Assembly: GCA_039621445.1 (NCBI GenBank)
Contig: CP154956.1
Location: 15,913,508 to 15,977,507 of the forward strand
Direction: 5' to 3'
DNA length: 64,000 nt
Source of the DNA: Euglena gracilis
Lineage: Eukaryota > Euglenida > Euglenophyceae > Euglenales
Below the pieces are notes generated by a model. It was given only the letters and a program-made list of their open reading frames with translations, was not told the DNA's origin and ran no database searches. Position numbers and translations under genes: made by a program. The stretch's first letter is position 1; the number at the start of each line of letters is the position of its first letter. Of this stretch, positions 21,590 through 32,548 are shown in pieces.

Positions 21590-24560
21590 ATAATTTAATG
21601 AGGGTTATCGGGAACTCGAGAACTACCAGGATACCCCTGGTTGAACGTCGGAGATGGTCGGGAAAAAAGGCCAATGTCAATGGGTCAGTTCAATTTGGAC
21701 AACACGGGGCAGGACCATACCAGTGTAACCCTTCGGAGGTGGCCCACTGGTATACCCCTATGTATCCCACGTGGCTCCATATATTTGTCCCCAATTGTTT
21801 CTCGTTCTCACGGCATGCTCCGTGCTGTCCTTGATGCTTTCTGGCGTGGAGGCAAAAACTTTGCCTGGTCTAGCAAAAGCATTCAATTACCAGTCAAAAA
21901 TATCTCAAAATACGGCCAAATTGTCTTTTACATTTTTTTTAATTAGAGAAACTCTTTTGATTTGATCATCTGAAAACTGAAAATTGACGGTTTCCCATTC
22001 CATAAGCCAACTTTCTGCAATTTCAGGCCTGATTTGAAACCCGAGTGGAGTGTTTTAAGGATGTTATTTACAGAAATTAGAAGTGCTTGCTTCTGGCGAA
22101 ACAGTGTTCAACAAAAACATTTAAATAAATTTGCCCCCCCCCGCGCCGTAAAGGTCATCGGCTGCAAAAAAAAAAGTCAGCGGGAACAAGCCTAGGTGAT
22201 AATTTTTTCCCAGAGAAGTGGGGACGTTTACGGGTGGATTTGATCACCCTCCAAAGTCCGTCAGATTTCCCAACTCTCCACATTCCGGAGATCAAAAAAA
22301 CAAACAAGATATCTCAAAAAATTGATACATTTTTGTCTTCACAATCCAGGCTTTTGGGTTGGTGTTGCCCCACATTTTTCACTGTTTCTCCATGAATTGC
22401 GGTCCCAGCCCCAACCGTGTCGGCCAGGTGCCCCCTGTCACCTCACAACCAACCCGAGAGCTGCCTGCGGCTGCCCTGCGGACGGTGGCCTCACCACTCA
22501 CAGTGGAGCCACCCGCCTATCACCAGCCGTGGCCACCTCTGGGGACGGGGCCCCCTCACCAGACCTCCCTCCCACTTCCCAATAACCCCTGCCAGAATCA
22601 CCCTCGAAAACCCATGAGGGTATTCACCAGGTTTCAGCACAGCAGAAAGTTGTCTAATGCCCAAACGGATATTTTATATTTTTTTCTCGTTGTTTGTTGC
22701 TCGTTGTAATGAGGGTGTTCAGAGCTTATGGGGGTTTCCCGACCTCCCCCTGCCCTTGATTGCAGGCCTAACAACCCACGATAAGGTCCAGCATGCCATG
22801 CCCCCCCTCCAAGTTGTCCTGCTGTGGCCAACATCGCCAGGGTCAATGAGCCGGAGGCCTGCGAAGGCATACAGAAGTGTGTTTATCAGCTCACAAAAGT
22901 GTACAATCCTGCCCTTTGCAAAGTTTGGATTTGGATTCAATTTTTCCCAACGGCCTCCAATATCAATCCCCCCCCAATCCAGGGAACGCATTTGTGGCCG
23001 CAAAACTTCCAAAATATTTTCAGCAGATTCTGTGTACCCAAGCGTCATCGAGTCCCATTTGTGAAGAATTCTGTTCGGGAGACATCGTTCCATAGGAGGT
23101 GTGTTTCGGGTGCTGTTTGTGGTCATATTTTGACCAACAACCATGAAGGAGAGGCATTAATTATTTGGACACCTCCAACGCCCCCCCTAAAGTTAGATCT
23201 TGGCCCTCCGGTTTTCAGGTGTTTGTAAGATTTTTGGACGACTTTGTGCATGGCCTGCCGAAATATTTGACATGCCAACTTGGCCTCTTGAGGTTGGCCC
23301 CCGGGCCTTACCTTCAATCGTGGCCCGGACTTAGGGGAATTATGGATCTCATTTTGGGTGTCTTTGTTTTGGATTCTTTGGATTTAAATGAAAAAATAAC
23401 CATTTTTTAGGTTTCCTAAAACAAAAATATTTTTCCTTCGCCACTTTGTGCCATGTGTGAATTGGGAGGGATTTGCAAGTTGGGAGGGATTTCACAACTG
23501 GGGTGAAGGTCATAATATTCCAAAATGGCAACAGCACGGTTGATGAGAACCTTCTGCTGAGGAGGGGGTGCCAAACAGAGAGGCTAATGGGGGGGGGTGG
23601 GGCGTTCCTGCCAACCTCTGCGCAAAATCAACCCAAAAAAGGCCAAAATCTCTGAATGGTTCTTCGATCCCACTGATCCCGCAGGTACTAGTTTTTCGGC
23701 AGTGGTTTGGGAATCCATGGTCTTTGGCTGGAGCCTGCTCCCCTGTGCACAAATTGCTCAGTTGTGCACAAATGTACAAGTGCACCGCCTCTCTTATTCT
23801 GTCTGATGGATGTATGATTGTCCATCGAGTATTCCTCAGCAAAACGTTGCTCTACATTCATGCGAAGCTGAGACTGATTGCACTGTGTCTCTTTTTCACT
23901 TGCCTGGATTAGCTTAGGAATGGAGTGAATGGAGATAAAGGGGTGAAATTTGAAACGATGGGGGGGAAAGGGTGCCATAGAAGGCATGTGCAATGGAGAA
24001 CAGACCAGTGCAGAAGAAAGAAAGTATCATGAGGTGGGGAGGAGGGACCCCTTTGGACCCCTTTTTCCTCTCTCCACACGACACGCCAATGGCAATGTCA
24101 TTCTCTCCCCACATTCAGTGTACCGCATTCGAAATTTTGCTGATCTCAAAAATAAACAACAACAAAAACAATAACAATATAATTGGTTCCAATCTTGGTT
24201 TAACCTCATCTTCCATTCCGGGTGTTTTGGCCTTTCAGGGTCCCTCTAGAGTTGGCAACCCATTTTGGCCCTCCTCGCGATCAAGGTACGTGTGGCAGAC
24301 CACTCGACCTGTTTGGGTCTTACCGGCCTGATTATTAACCCACAAATACAAAGCCCCGCAGGGTTTGAATAAAATATATTTGTAATACAGCAGTAATACA
24401 TTAGATGTCAGGATACCCTTTAGTTTTAGTATTATTATTATTATTATGCCCTCCAGTTCCGCACCCCTGAGGATGCCTTTTGGGAGAATCCTAAAATATT
24501 TAGATGGACATTGAATTTTTTTGAAAAAATTTTCGAACGGATAGTGCCACATTTTAAGAA
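21590..24560. other. No gene recognised; one Ser/Pro-rich open patch
   Basis: At 22424-22590 a plus frame reads APCHLTTNPRAACGCPADGG, then SPAVATSGDGAPSPDLPPTS and stop after CGGCCAG; composition resembles a disordered protein end, but no partner exon is seen. An ATT repeat lies at 24428-24445. Confidence 0.3.
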
Positions 24561-24579
24561 AATTGGGAGTTGTAAAAAG

Positions 24580-24770
24580 AAGATTGGTGCGAAGCGGGAA
24601 AAAATTTGGACCCCCCAAAATGGCCAAAAATGCCCATTTTTGCCTTTTTTTTTTATTTTTTTGGAACAAAAGCAGCTTAATACACCCTAGCGCGCAGCGC
24701 CGGACGGAAAAAAAATTCTAATCGGGGGGACCCTGAACACCCCCCTCTGATGTTGGTGTTGTTGGCCCGT
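24580..24770. repeat. Fragment of the 62553-63035 element family
   Basis: Phrases GGACCCCCCAAAATGGCC, AAAAATGCCCATTTTTGCC, GGAACAAAAGCAGC and GCGCAGCGCCGGACGGAAAA follow the same order as at 62735-62870. Confidence 0.6.
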
Positions 24771-24999
24771 TCACGCTCTTGACATGCAAACTTGGCCCCC
24801 TAAGGTTGGCCCCCGGTTTTATTTTCAATCATGGCCCAGGCCAAGCGCCCGGGGGGGGGGGGAGGTATTTAATCAGCGTTTGATTTCTTTTAAGGCAGTG
24901 ACAGGCCCCAAAAAAAGACAACGCCCTTCAAGATGCTTCACCTCCGATGAGGTTGGTCTCTGCCGTTGATTTGGAATTTTTACCCCATTTGCGAGCTTT

Positions 25000-26050
25000 T
25001 TCAGCTCATTAGTTGCACGGCACAACGGCAGTCGCAAGCGACTGAATAGTTTCCGAATCACCTCCGTTTGACCCGCCAGGCCCAAGTTATAGACCTGCAA
25101 AGGGGACTAAACTGGGTGGGATGATAGGATTGGCCCGCCCCCTTCAAATCTCTGCATTTCGCCGGGGTGACATTTTCGGTCAGAATTTTTTTTCAAAAAT
25201 ATCTCGAGAAAACGCACATTATTATCCGGAAGTGTCTGCCAGAACAAATGCACCCCTGGAGGCCCTCTATCACCCCCCGAACGCCATTTTGGCTGCCGTC
25301 ATGCCTGGTGTTCCGGCGCGCTGTTGCGGCCCCAAACGGCCATTTTGGGATGTTTTCGGGCCGTTTTGGGGGGCGACAAAATCAATATTTTCAAAATATC
25401 TCCAAAATGCAGCAAAATCAAAAGAAAATGTCCAGCGACCAAAAATGAAGTCCTTGGAATGGCTTATCCAACCATGATGTTCATTTCCCCATCTGTTCGT
25501 GTTAGCCCGAGTTACAGCCGTTTTTCGGCCAAATTTTGGCCATGTTGTACATTTTCGGCTTGCCAGATTTGCCCGTTTTCGGGCCAAAAAAATCTCGATC
25601 TTTTCAAAATATCTCGAAAATGAAGCAAAACCAAAGGAAATGTCCACAGAGCTAAATTATAGCCCTTAAAACGCCTTGTCTAACCATCTCCACCTAGCCT
25701 GAGATACGGTCAATGTTCATCCCGAAAACAGTGGTGCAGGTCTCTGACCCTGCTGTTTTCGGCCATATTTAGGTCAAAAATGGCGGGAAAAAATCTAAAA
25801 AGAATTTTGCGGAAAACAAGGTCTTTGAGCCCAAAATGACACCCTGGCCTCCCTTTTTTTTTTTCGCCCAAATCCCATGTATTTTGGGTCATTTCCGGGT
25901 CAAAAAGTAGGAAAATCACAATAAATTGTTTGCCCAAAACGATTTTTGTTGCTTCCCGGACCCAGAAAAACTGTTTTCGAGCCGAAATTGAGCGTTTTTC
26001 GACCCCCTGGCCTCCCGTTTTTGACCCGAAATCAATGCATTTTGCGTCAC
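25000..26050. repeat. Degenerate ~200-bp tandem array, reverse orientation
   Basis: Reverse complement of 10085-11485, beginning with the array end (AGTCGCAAGCGACTG, ATCACCTCCGTTTGACCC) and continuing through units with CAAAATATCTC(G/C)AAAATG, AGCAAAATCAAA and CTTATCCAACCATG. Confidence 0.8.
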
Positions 26051-26964
26051 TTTTGGCCACTGGGGAAAAGGGGGGTTGAACTCCCCCCCTGTTCAGGCGC
26101 GACACACAATGACCAATTTATCCCATTCTTCACGGGCTGTGCAATGCATCACACACCTGCTTGCGTTCCCGGTCCAATTGGCAATGGAATGCACAGGATG
26201 CACCGAAATTTACCCAGTAACTCTGTCTCTGCAAAGACAGAGGTCTCCGTACCCAAAGCCGGGGATACCCCGGGCTAATGATGGTAAAAGGGACGATGCG
26301 AACGTTGGATAAAAGCACCGGGCCTCTTAGGAGGCCAAACCCGCACTTAAGGTTTTGATTTTAGCTTGTGTTTTGGCGCAGATTTTCGATCTTTTTGAAA
26401 CCCGGCGGTGAAACCCACCCTTTTGACCCTCTGGTTCCGCGGAGACCCTCCACGGTGGCGTGTGCATCATTTGCCGATGTTGGGACCTGGGGAACAGGCC
26501 CAATTTGGGTGTTTTTCAGCCTGTGCACCATTTTGAAATAGGTTCAAATACCTGGGTTTGAACGCCGGGACACGTGAATTTTCCCAAAAAAAGTGCCAAA
26601 ACCCCCATTGCGAGTCCCTTGTTTTCTGTGTTCCCCAGTTGGTGTTACACAGGCTGGGTGTAATTTGGCCCTTCTTGTTGCTTTTTTTGGGCTCGGCGAT
26701 GTGTCAGTTAAGGGTTGCCTGCTGAGGCGTCCAGAGGGTGGACTCTGCACACACGTCGTGAAAAGTTGGAAAAAATGGCATATCACAGAGTTGTGGGTGC
26801 TTGAAGTGCGAGGAGTGGTACAGTGGGAACCACCCAGGTGGGGGGGTTGGGGGGGGATTGAGGGCAAGCCCAAGGACCTGTCCCAACGTCTGGTGAGCAA
26901 CGCCAGGCCCCACACTGCCGGGCACAGAAGGCAATGGTTATGGACATTGCGCTTAATCGGTTAT

Positions 26965-27429
26965 GGACATTGCGCTTAATCGCAAATTTTTAACTTGCGC
27001 TTAACCGCAATGTAAAAAAAATTGCGCTTAAGCGCAAGTGTCTGAAAACAGAAGCCCCTGAGTATATGGGGGTCCCTCTGATGTGTTACGGTGTGTTGGG
27101 GGCCCCTCTCTGCACGGCCAGTGTGCGGGTTTGGTGAGGAAATACATTGCGCCGAAGCGCAAAACATCATACAATAAAAATGAGAAGTGCAAACAGGCGG
27201 CTGGCGTGTAATCTGAATGAACAAGCAGTGCATTATGTAAGCTTCGGCACAATGTATTTCCTCACCAAGCCCTGACTCTGGCCGTGACGAGAGGGGCCCC
27301 GACACACCGTAACACATCAGAGGGACTCCCATAAACTCTGGGGCTTCTGTTTTAACTTGCGCTTAAGCGCAAATTTTTTACCTTGCGCTTAAGCGCAAGT
27401 TAAAAAATTTGCGCTTAAGCGCAATGTCC
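26965..27429. mobile_element. Foldback element with long GCGC-rich inverted arms
   Basis: The left arm opens GGACATTGCGCTTAATCGCA, and the right arm closes with CTTAAGCGCAATGTCC. The arms stay complementary for about 170 bases, including ACAGAAGCCCC, GTGTTACGGTGTGT, GAGGAAATACATTG and their complements. Each arm also contains smaller TTGCGCTTAAGCGCAA palindromes. A 23-base direct duplication (GGTTATGGACATTGCGCTTA...) sits at the left edge. Confidence 0.8.
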
Positions 27430-27892
27430 TTTTAAATGGCAGATTCATTTGAATGTGTTCGTGCTGTGTGAGAATGATGAGGGGTGTTTGAGGGCTGCTG
27501 TGCCTGAAGCTCAGTCGGTGCTTTTGAACTATTCAGGCACTGGGGAGGGAGTGGCTGTTACAATAAGACAAGCACGAAAGCCCGTGCTCACGCACGGGCG
27601 GTTTCGCGGCTGCGGTTGAGACGCGGGAAGGGACCGAACACCCATCTCGAGCCAGGAGCCAAAGCACGATTTCCGGTTTTCGGCACGGCCTTCTGCTTTC
27701 CAGTCGCATCGATCGGCGCATCGGCTGGCGTGGCCGAATGGACACCGGAATCGCTACCCTACGCGTGGCAACCCTACGCGTGGCATCGCGTCGGCATTCG
27801 CCGGAACGCGGATGCGTAGGCCGTTACATCGCTCCGGTAAGGAAGTGGGTGACAAATCGTGGGCGGTAGGGTGTGGAGCCTGAGCGACCTTG
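27430..27892. other. No gene recognised
   Basis: GC-rich patch 27580-27830 with a direct repeat of CTACGCGTGGCA (27768-27790). The frame through it lacks splice support. Confidence 0.35.
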
Positions 27893-28515
27893 CACTCAGT
27901 GCGCAAAGTGGGGTTTTTTGGGATGTTGACAGAAAGACCTTTTTCGGCTGATCAATGCCCTCCATCTGCCCGGTGTGATGTGGCTGTCTGGTGGGTTGCA
28001 AATTACCGAAAAAAGGTGTGTCGGCATGTCTTCCCTTCTCCGCTGTTGTTCATGGACCCTTTCGATTTCTCAATTCCATTCGCTCATCCCCAAAGTTGTG
28101 TGCTTCAAATCTTGGGCGAGGAAAGGGGGGTGACGAGCTTCTTTAAAACACTTTTTCGGCGCCCAAAACTGTTTCCTCGGCTCCGATTCCCAGGGTTCAT
28201 CTGCTATTCATTTTCGAAACAGAAATTTTCCGACTTTCAAAAGTCGGCCAAAAAGAAGGGCCCCTCAGGCACGCTTAACTGCGAGGCAAGTGGGTGGAAC
28301 CTCCGGCACTGGAAGTTGGGTTTACAACGCATAGGACAAGACATGTCTGGATATCAAGAAGTTGGTGGTTGTTTCCACAGACCAGGGGGTTGGCTTCCTG
28401 CCCCAGGCAAGGCTTCCCTCCACCTTGGCCCTGTTCGCTCTGGTAATGAGATGCTTCCAGGACTGCTCTCTCACCCGCAGTGATAAAAATGAGAAATTAA
28501 ATATTGATAACTGTT
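27893..28515. repeat. Dispersed ~650-bp repeat, copy 1
   Basis: Aligns throughout with 50508-51190: GGGTTTTTTGGGATGTTGAC, CCATCTGCCCGGTGTGATGT, GGTGTGTCGGCATGTC, CCAAAGTTGTGTGCTTCA, ACCAGGGGGTTGGCTTCCTG. Both copies are followed by a GCGC hairpin. Unclassified; no intact frame on either strand. Confidence 0.75.
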
Positions 28516-28559
28516 GCTCCACAGCGCAATGGGTAGGCTTATGAAGAATAGAAATTTAA

Positions 28560-29245
28560 GAGTTACATTGCACCAAAGTGCAATAGAAATGCACTTTTCA
28601 AAAATCGCAAAGCAGCGTGGCTCTTGCGCCAACGCGCAATGTTGACCAATTTTAAGTCAACGTGCCTGAGAGTAGGCTTCCGTCCCCCTGTTCCACATTT
28701 TGTTCTCTATCCCCTCTGGTGTTCATACTCTACCAGGGCCTTTCTCTCCCTCCGTTGTGAGATAAGTTTTAAACAGTTATATTTGCGCTTCGGCGCAAGC
28801 CATGTTGCTTTTGCAATTTTGAAAATTGTATTTATATTGCACTTTGGCGCAATATAAGTCTTAAATTTCCATTCTTCATGAGCCTACCCATTTCTGGCGC
28901 AATGGAAACATATGTTGTTATTGTTGTGCAAGTGCGGCAATGGTCACACATGTTGAATTGCAAAAAAGTAAAAAATTTGCGCCAAAGTGTAAATGGTTTT
29001 TTTTTGTAATGAAAAAAATTGCGCCATAGCGCAAGTGCACAATGAAATCCCCCGTTTCATCACCCGCCGCTTTGTGTTCATGCACACTGGGCCCCGGGAG
29101 CGCTCCGTGGAGTTCCAAGTCGTTGCTTTCGTCCCCAGGCCCTGGGTGCAGGGAGACACTTTTTTCAGACGTCCTGAGTATCAGGCCACGGTGTTCGAAA
29201 ATGGAAAGATTTTTTGGATTTGCGCGTCGGCGCAGATTTACAGTC
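28560..29245. repeat. Cluster of short TTGCGC/GCGCAA hairpins
   Basis: Palindromes at about 28566 (TTGCACCAAAGTGCAA), 28625 (TTGCGCCAACGCGCAA), 28782 (TTGCGCTTCGGCGCAA), 28839 (TTGCACTTTGGCGCAA), 29019 (TTGCGCCATAGCGCAA) and 29219. Loops are about four bases. Confidence 0.75.
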
Positions 29246-29349
29246 ACTTTCAAAGCTGAGTGCGAGTTAGGCCGGCTAAGACCCTACCGTTCAAAGCGCC
29301 GAAAGAATTTTCTGGACAATTGACCCGCAATTGACCCCCCCAAAAGTGG

Positions 29350-30970
29350 CTTAGGCGGCGCATCTCGCATTTAAGTTTTTTCTTGGTCGATGAGCGCATT
29401 TTTGCACATCGACCAAAAACCAATTTGAGCGCCGGCGTTGCAAGGGGTGAGATCGAGAGGGAGCAGGATTGGACAAAAGACGAGCGATTACTCGTTTTTG
29501 GCACCGTCTCTCCCAGGAATTACATGTTTTTTGCTGTTTTTTTTTTTGAGGTCGGAATTCCCCGAAAACCCCCGGACCTATCCCCCCAAAGTTAAAAATC
29601 ACCGACAAAATCACCAAAGCACCAGCACTGCCTCCCCCCATTACCTGTGTGACAACTGCCAGCGCCAGGTGGTGTTCTGGAGGTGCGGTGGCAGGTCCAT
29701 CCCTTTGCTTGCTTTCTGAAGTTTTGCGGCGCGTTGTGGAGGTTTTTGAAGCTGGTCACGAAAGGAGTGGAAGTGCACATGCCACATAAACAATGGAATG
29801 TTCGCGAATTCTACCACTGGGGGTTGATGATGGGTGAAAAAAAGCACAGGACGACTGCTACCAATTACTAATTTGGTTCAGTGGCAAGTTGTCCATCAGT
29901 GCCCCACTGATGTTTAAGGCTCCGTGGCACCCACACAACAGCATAAATGATGTCGATGTGCGCACCGACCATTTTAAAACAAACCAAGAGCCTATGGCAG
30001 TGTGTTTGGAGCTGGAAAACGAATGCGATATGATTTCCCTTGTATTCCTGTGGTGCTGGACCACTCTTTTGAATGTTGCTGGAATGTTTGGGTGGTTGGT
30101 GTGCGCGAATGCGCACCTCAACCATTGAAATTGGTTACTTTTTATAATTGAGGACACCAACCAAAATTCTTTTTCATTCTGAAGCCTTGGCAACAGGGAC
30201 TTCTGCGACAAGATATGGATCGAAACAGGAGGAGAGCAGATTGTGGAGGTGTTGTACTCAAAGTTGGCCAAGAAATGTTTTTTCACAGGTTCAATTGTGG
30301 ATGCCCAAATTCGAGCCCGCAGGCTGGTCTTTTGGTTGTGTTTAAAGTCTACAGAATACCTCGCATTTAAGGATTTCTAAACTGCAATGGTGCCACACAC
30401 TCTAAATAGTATGTGTGTTAAGTTGCACAAGAGGTTGCTGTGCGCAGATGCGCAAACCGACCCAAAAGTCTGTTCTTGCATATTTGCACAAACGAACCAT
30501 TTGTCCAATTTTACAAACACATCAATTTCGGCTGGCACATATGGTCTTTTTCACCTCTGCAGAAATGGTTGGTGTGCGCATTTGCGCACACCGTCCATTT
30601 TCGCATTTGCCCACCCAACCACCAATTCCTCACAGAGCCAAGTTTCAGGGTATCGCTTCAGGCTTAGGCACACCTCACCAAATCGTTCAGTAAACGTCCT
30701 AAGTTAATGAGACAGCCATTGGAGGATTCTAAACACACCTGCTGGGTGTTGTGTACACCACATGCTGTGTTGGCACCTGCTCTCAGGCACCCTGTTTGCC
30801 AAAGTCCCTGCTTTCATCTCCGCGTCCTGGGGCACCCCATCACATCCTGATTACATTTTTTGGGTTTTTGGGGTCATATCTTGTCATTTTCGAAGAAAAA
30901 AAATGTCGATGTGCTCATTTGCGCACATCGTCAAAGAAAAAAAGTTTAAGTGCGAGATGTGCCGTCTAAG
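29350..30970. mobile_element. 1.6-kb DNA-transposon-like element, CTTAGGCGG ends, 5-bp duplication
   Basis: The left end CTTAGGCGGCGCATCTCGCA pairs with the right end GTGCGAGATGTGCCGTCTAAG. AGTGG lies on both sides (29345-29349, 30971-30975). Several inner hairpins of the type GTGTGCGC..GCGCAC occur. One inner frame has HYLCDNCQRQVVFWRCGG (29628-29690), faintly like a FLYWCH zinc finger as found in some Mutator-type transposases. No full transposase is seen, so it is probably non-autonomous or decayed. Confidence 0.7.
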
Positions 30971-30975
30971 AGTGG

Positions 30976-31690
30976 GTTCCCCCAACCCCCAGGGGGGGGG
31001 GGCAGATGGTGGGTGGGTGAGTCCGAACCCCCCGGGTCCTAGGTAACCTCTCATCGCAGTGCACGTGGCGGGGTCTGTGCATTGGCGCGCCTCGTGTGAA
31101 TGGCACATTCCTGGAGTTCGTTGCCATTGGTGGTGTGTTCTGGGAAAAAGGGGGCAGGGTCAGTGAAGGATCAGGGTGGAAGAGGTAAAGCCCCCTCGCA
31201 TTTGTGCGCAAGTGCGCAGTGTCCAAAGGAATAGTGCCCAAATAATTGCCACACCTCCGCGCCAATTTTCGAAAATCGATTTTTTGACCCCCGGAAGGCT
31301 GAAAAACGGCCAAGTTCTGTGGGAACCCCTTTTGGGGGGCCTCGCACGGGCCCCAAAACGGTCCGCAGGGGCCGTGTATGTGGGGTGCATTCAGGCCATT
31401 TGGGGGTCCCCATGGTTGGTTTGGGTCCCCGGGTGGGTCCGTGCAGTTCCCCATCAGGTTTGAGTGATTTGCAAAAAAAATCGACTTTTGACCCAAGAAG
31501 GCTGTGCACAGGGTGCCATGCCCCGAAAACGCACAAGTCCACAAATTTGGGGTCCGACCCCCAGTTGCACCCACCGTGTGCAGTCACGGCCCAGGACCCA
31601 TGCCGTCCAACGGAGGGACCCCACCCCCTGACCTGTGGAGAGTTTCACATCAGATCGGGTCGACCGACCCGGGAAAAATTCTTTATTATT
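30976..31690. other. No gene recognised
   Basis: Contains GGGGGGGGGGCAGATGGTGG-type G-run DNA and repeat phrases shared with the window (ATCGATTTTTTGACCCC at 31276). Confidence 0.4.
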
Positions 31691-31962
31691 ATTTGTATTT
31701 AGTACAAGTAGTAGTAACAGTAGTGGTAGTGGTAGTAGTACTCAGGAGTCCCCTATTTTTGGCCCGTGGCAGCTCCTACCGGGACGGTCGGACCGAAACT
31801 CCGACACCCCCCCCCGTTTGGGGTTTGGCCACTCTCAATAAACTAGGTCCCGAACCCTGGCGGAACAGCGTACCTATACCTACTGGGGTGAACCACCCCC
31901 CGAATAGAAATAATTATCATATAATAATAATAATGATGATGATGATGATGAGGATGATGATA

Positions 31963-32011
<49 letters not shown>

Positions 32012-32087
32012 CGACGACGATGATGATGACGATGATGATGATGATGATGATGATGATAATAATAATAATAATAATAAGAATAATAAG

Positions 32088-32160
<73 letters not shown>
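31691..32160. repeat. Compound trinucleotide arrays upstream of gene B
   Basis: AGT-type units (31700-31742); then ATG/GAT units (31931-32056), AAT units (32055-32088), CAT units (32089-32120) and AGC units (32121-32156). The ATG and CAT blocks are complementary. Confidence 0.9.
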
Positions 32161-32164
<4 letters not shown>

Positions 32165-32284
32165 CAACAGCAACAGCAACAATACCAGGGAGTTGCTGAA
32201 GTAAAGAAAAAGGTTTGGCAGGTCGGGGGGGAGGGGGAGGTGGGGCAGGGCCCTGGCCATGAGAAGTCCTGTCATATCCCGCCC

Positions 32285-32428
<144 letters not shown>

Positions 32429-32429
32429 G

Positions 32430-32548
32430 TGCAGCCACCAATTATGCCGACCCTCGCCGCCGCGCAGGAGCCCTACCCGGCCGTTGCGGCCCCGGCGGAG
32501 ACGGAGACGGAGACGGAGACAAAGGCCGGCCACAGCGTGGTCGGCACC
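32430..32548 (+). CDS. Gene B exon 1 (start codon exon)
   Basis: A pure CT microsatellite runs straight into CACAG at 32425-32429, serving as the pyrimidine tract. After 14 bases of probable UTR, ATG at 32444 opens MPTLAAAQEPYPAVAAPAET, then a hexanucleotide-repeat-encoded ETETET stretch and KAGHSVVGT. The GTGGTG donor at 32549 leaves phase 0, matching exon 2. A second phase-0 donor at 32537 would remove four residues. Layout and donor match exon 1 of gene A. Confidence 0.6.
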
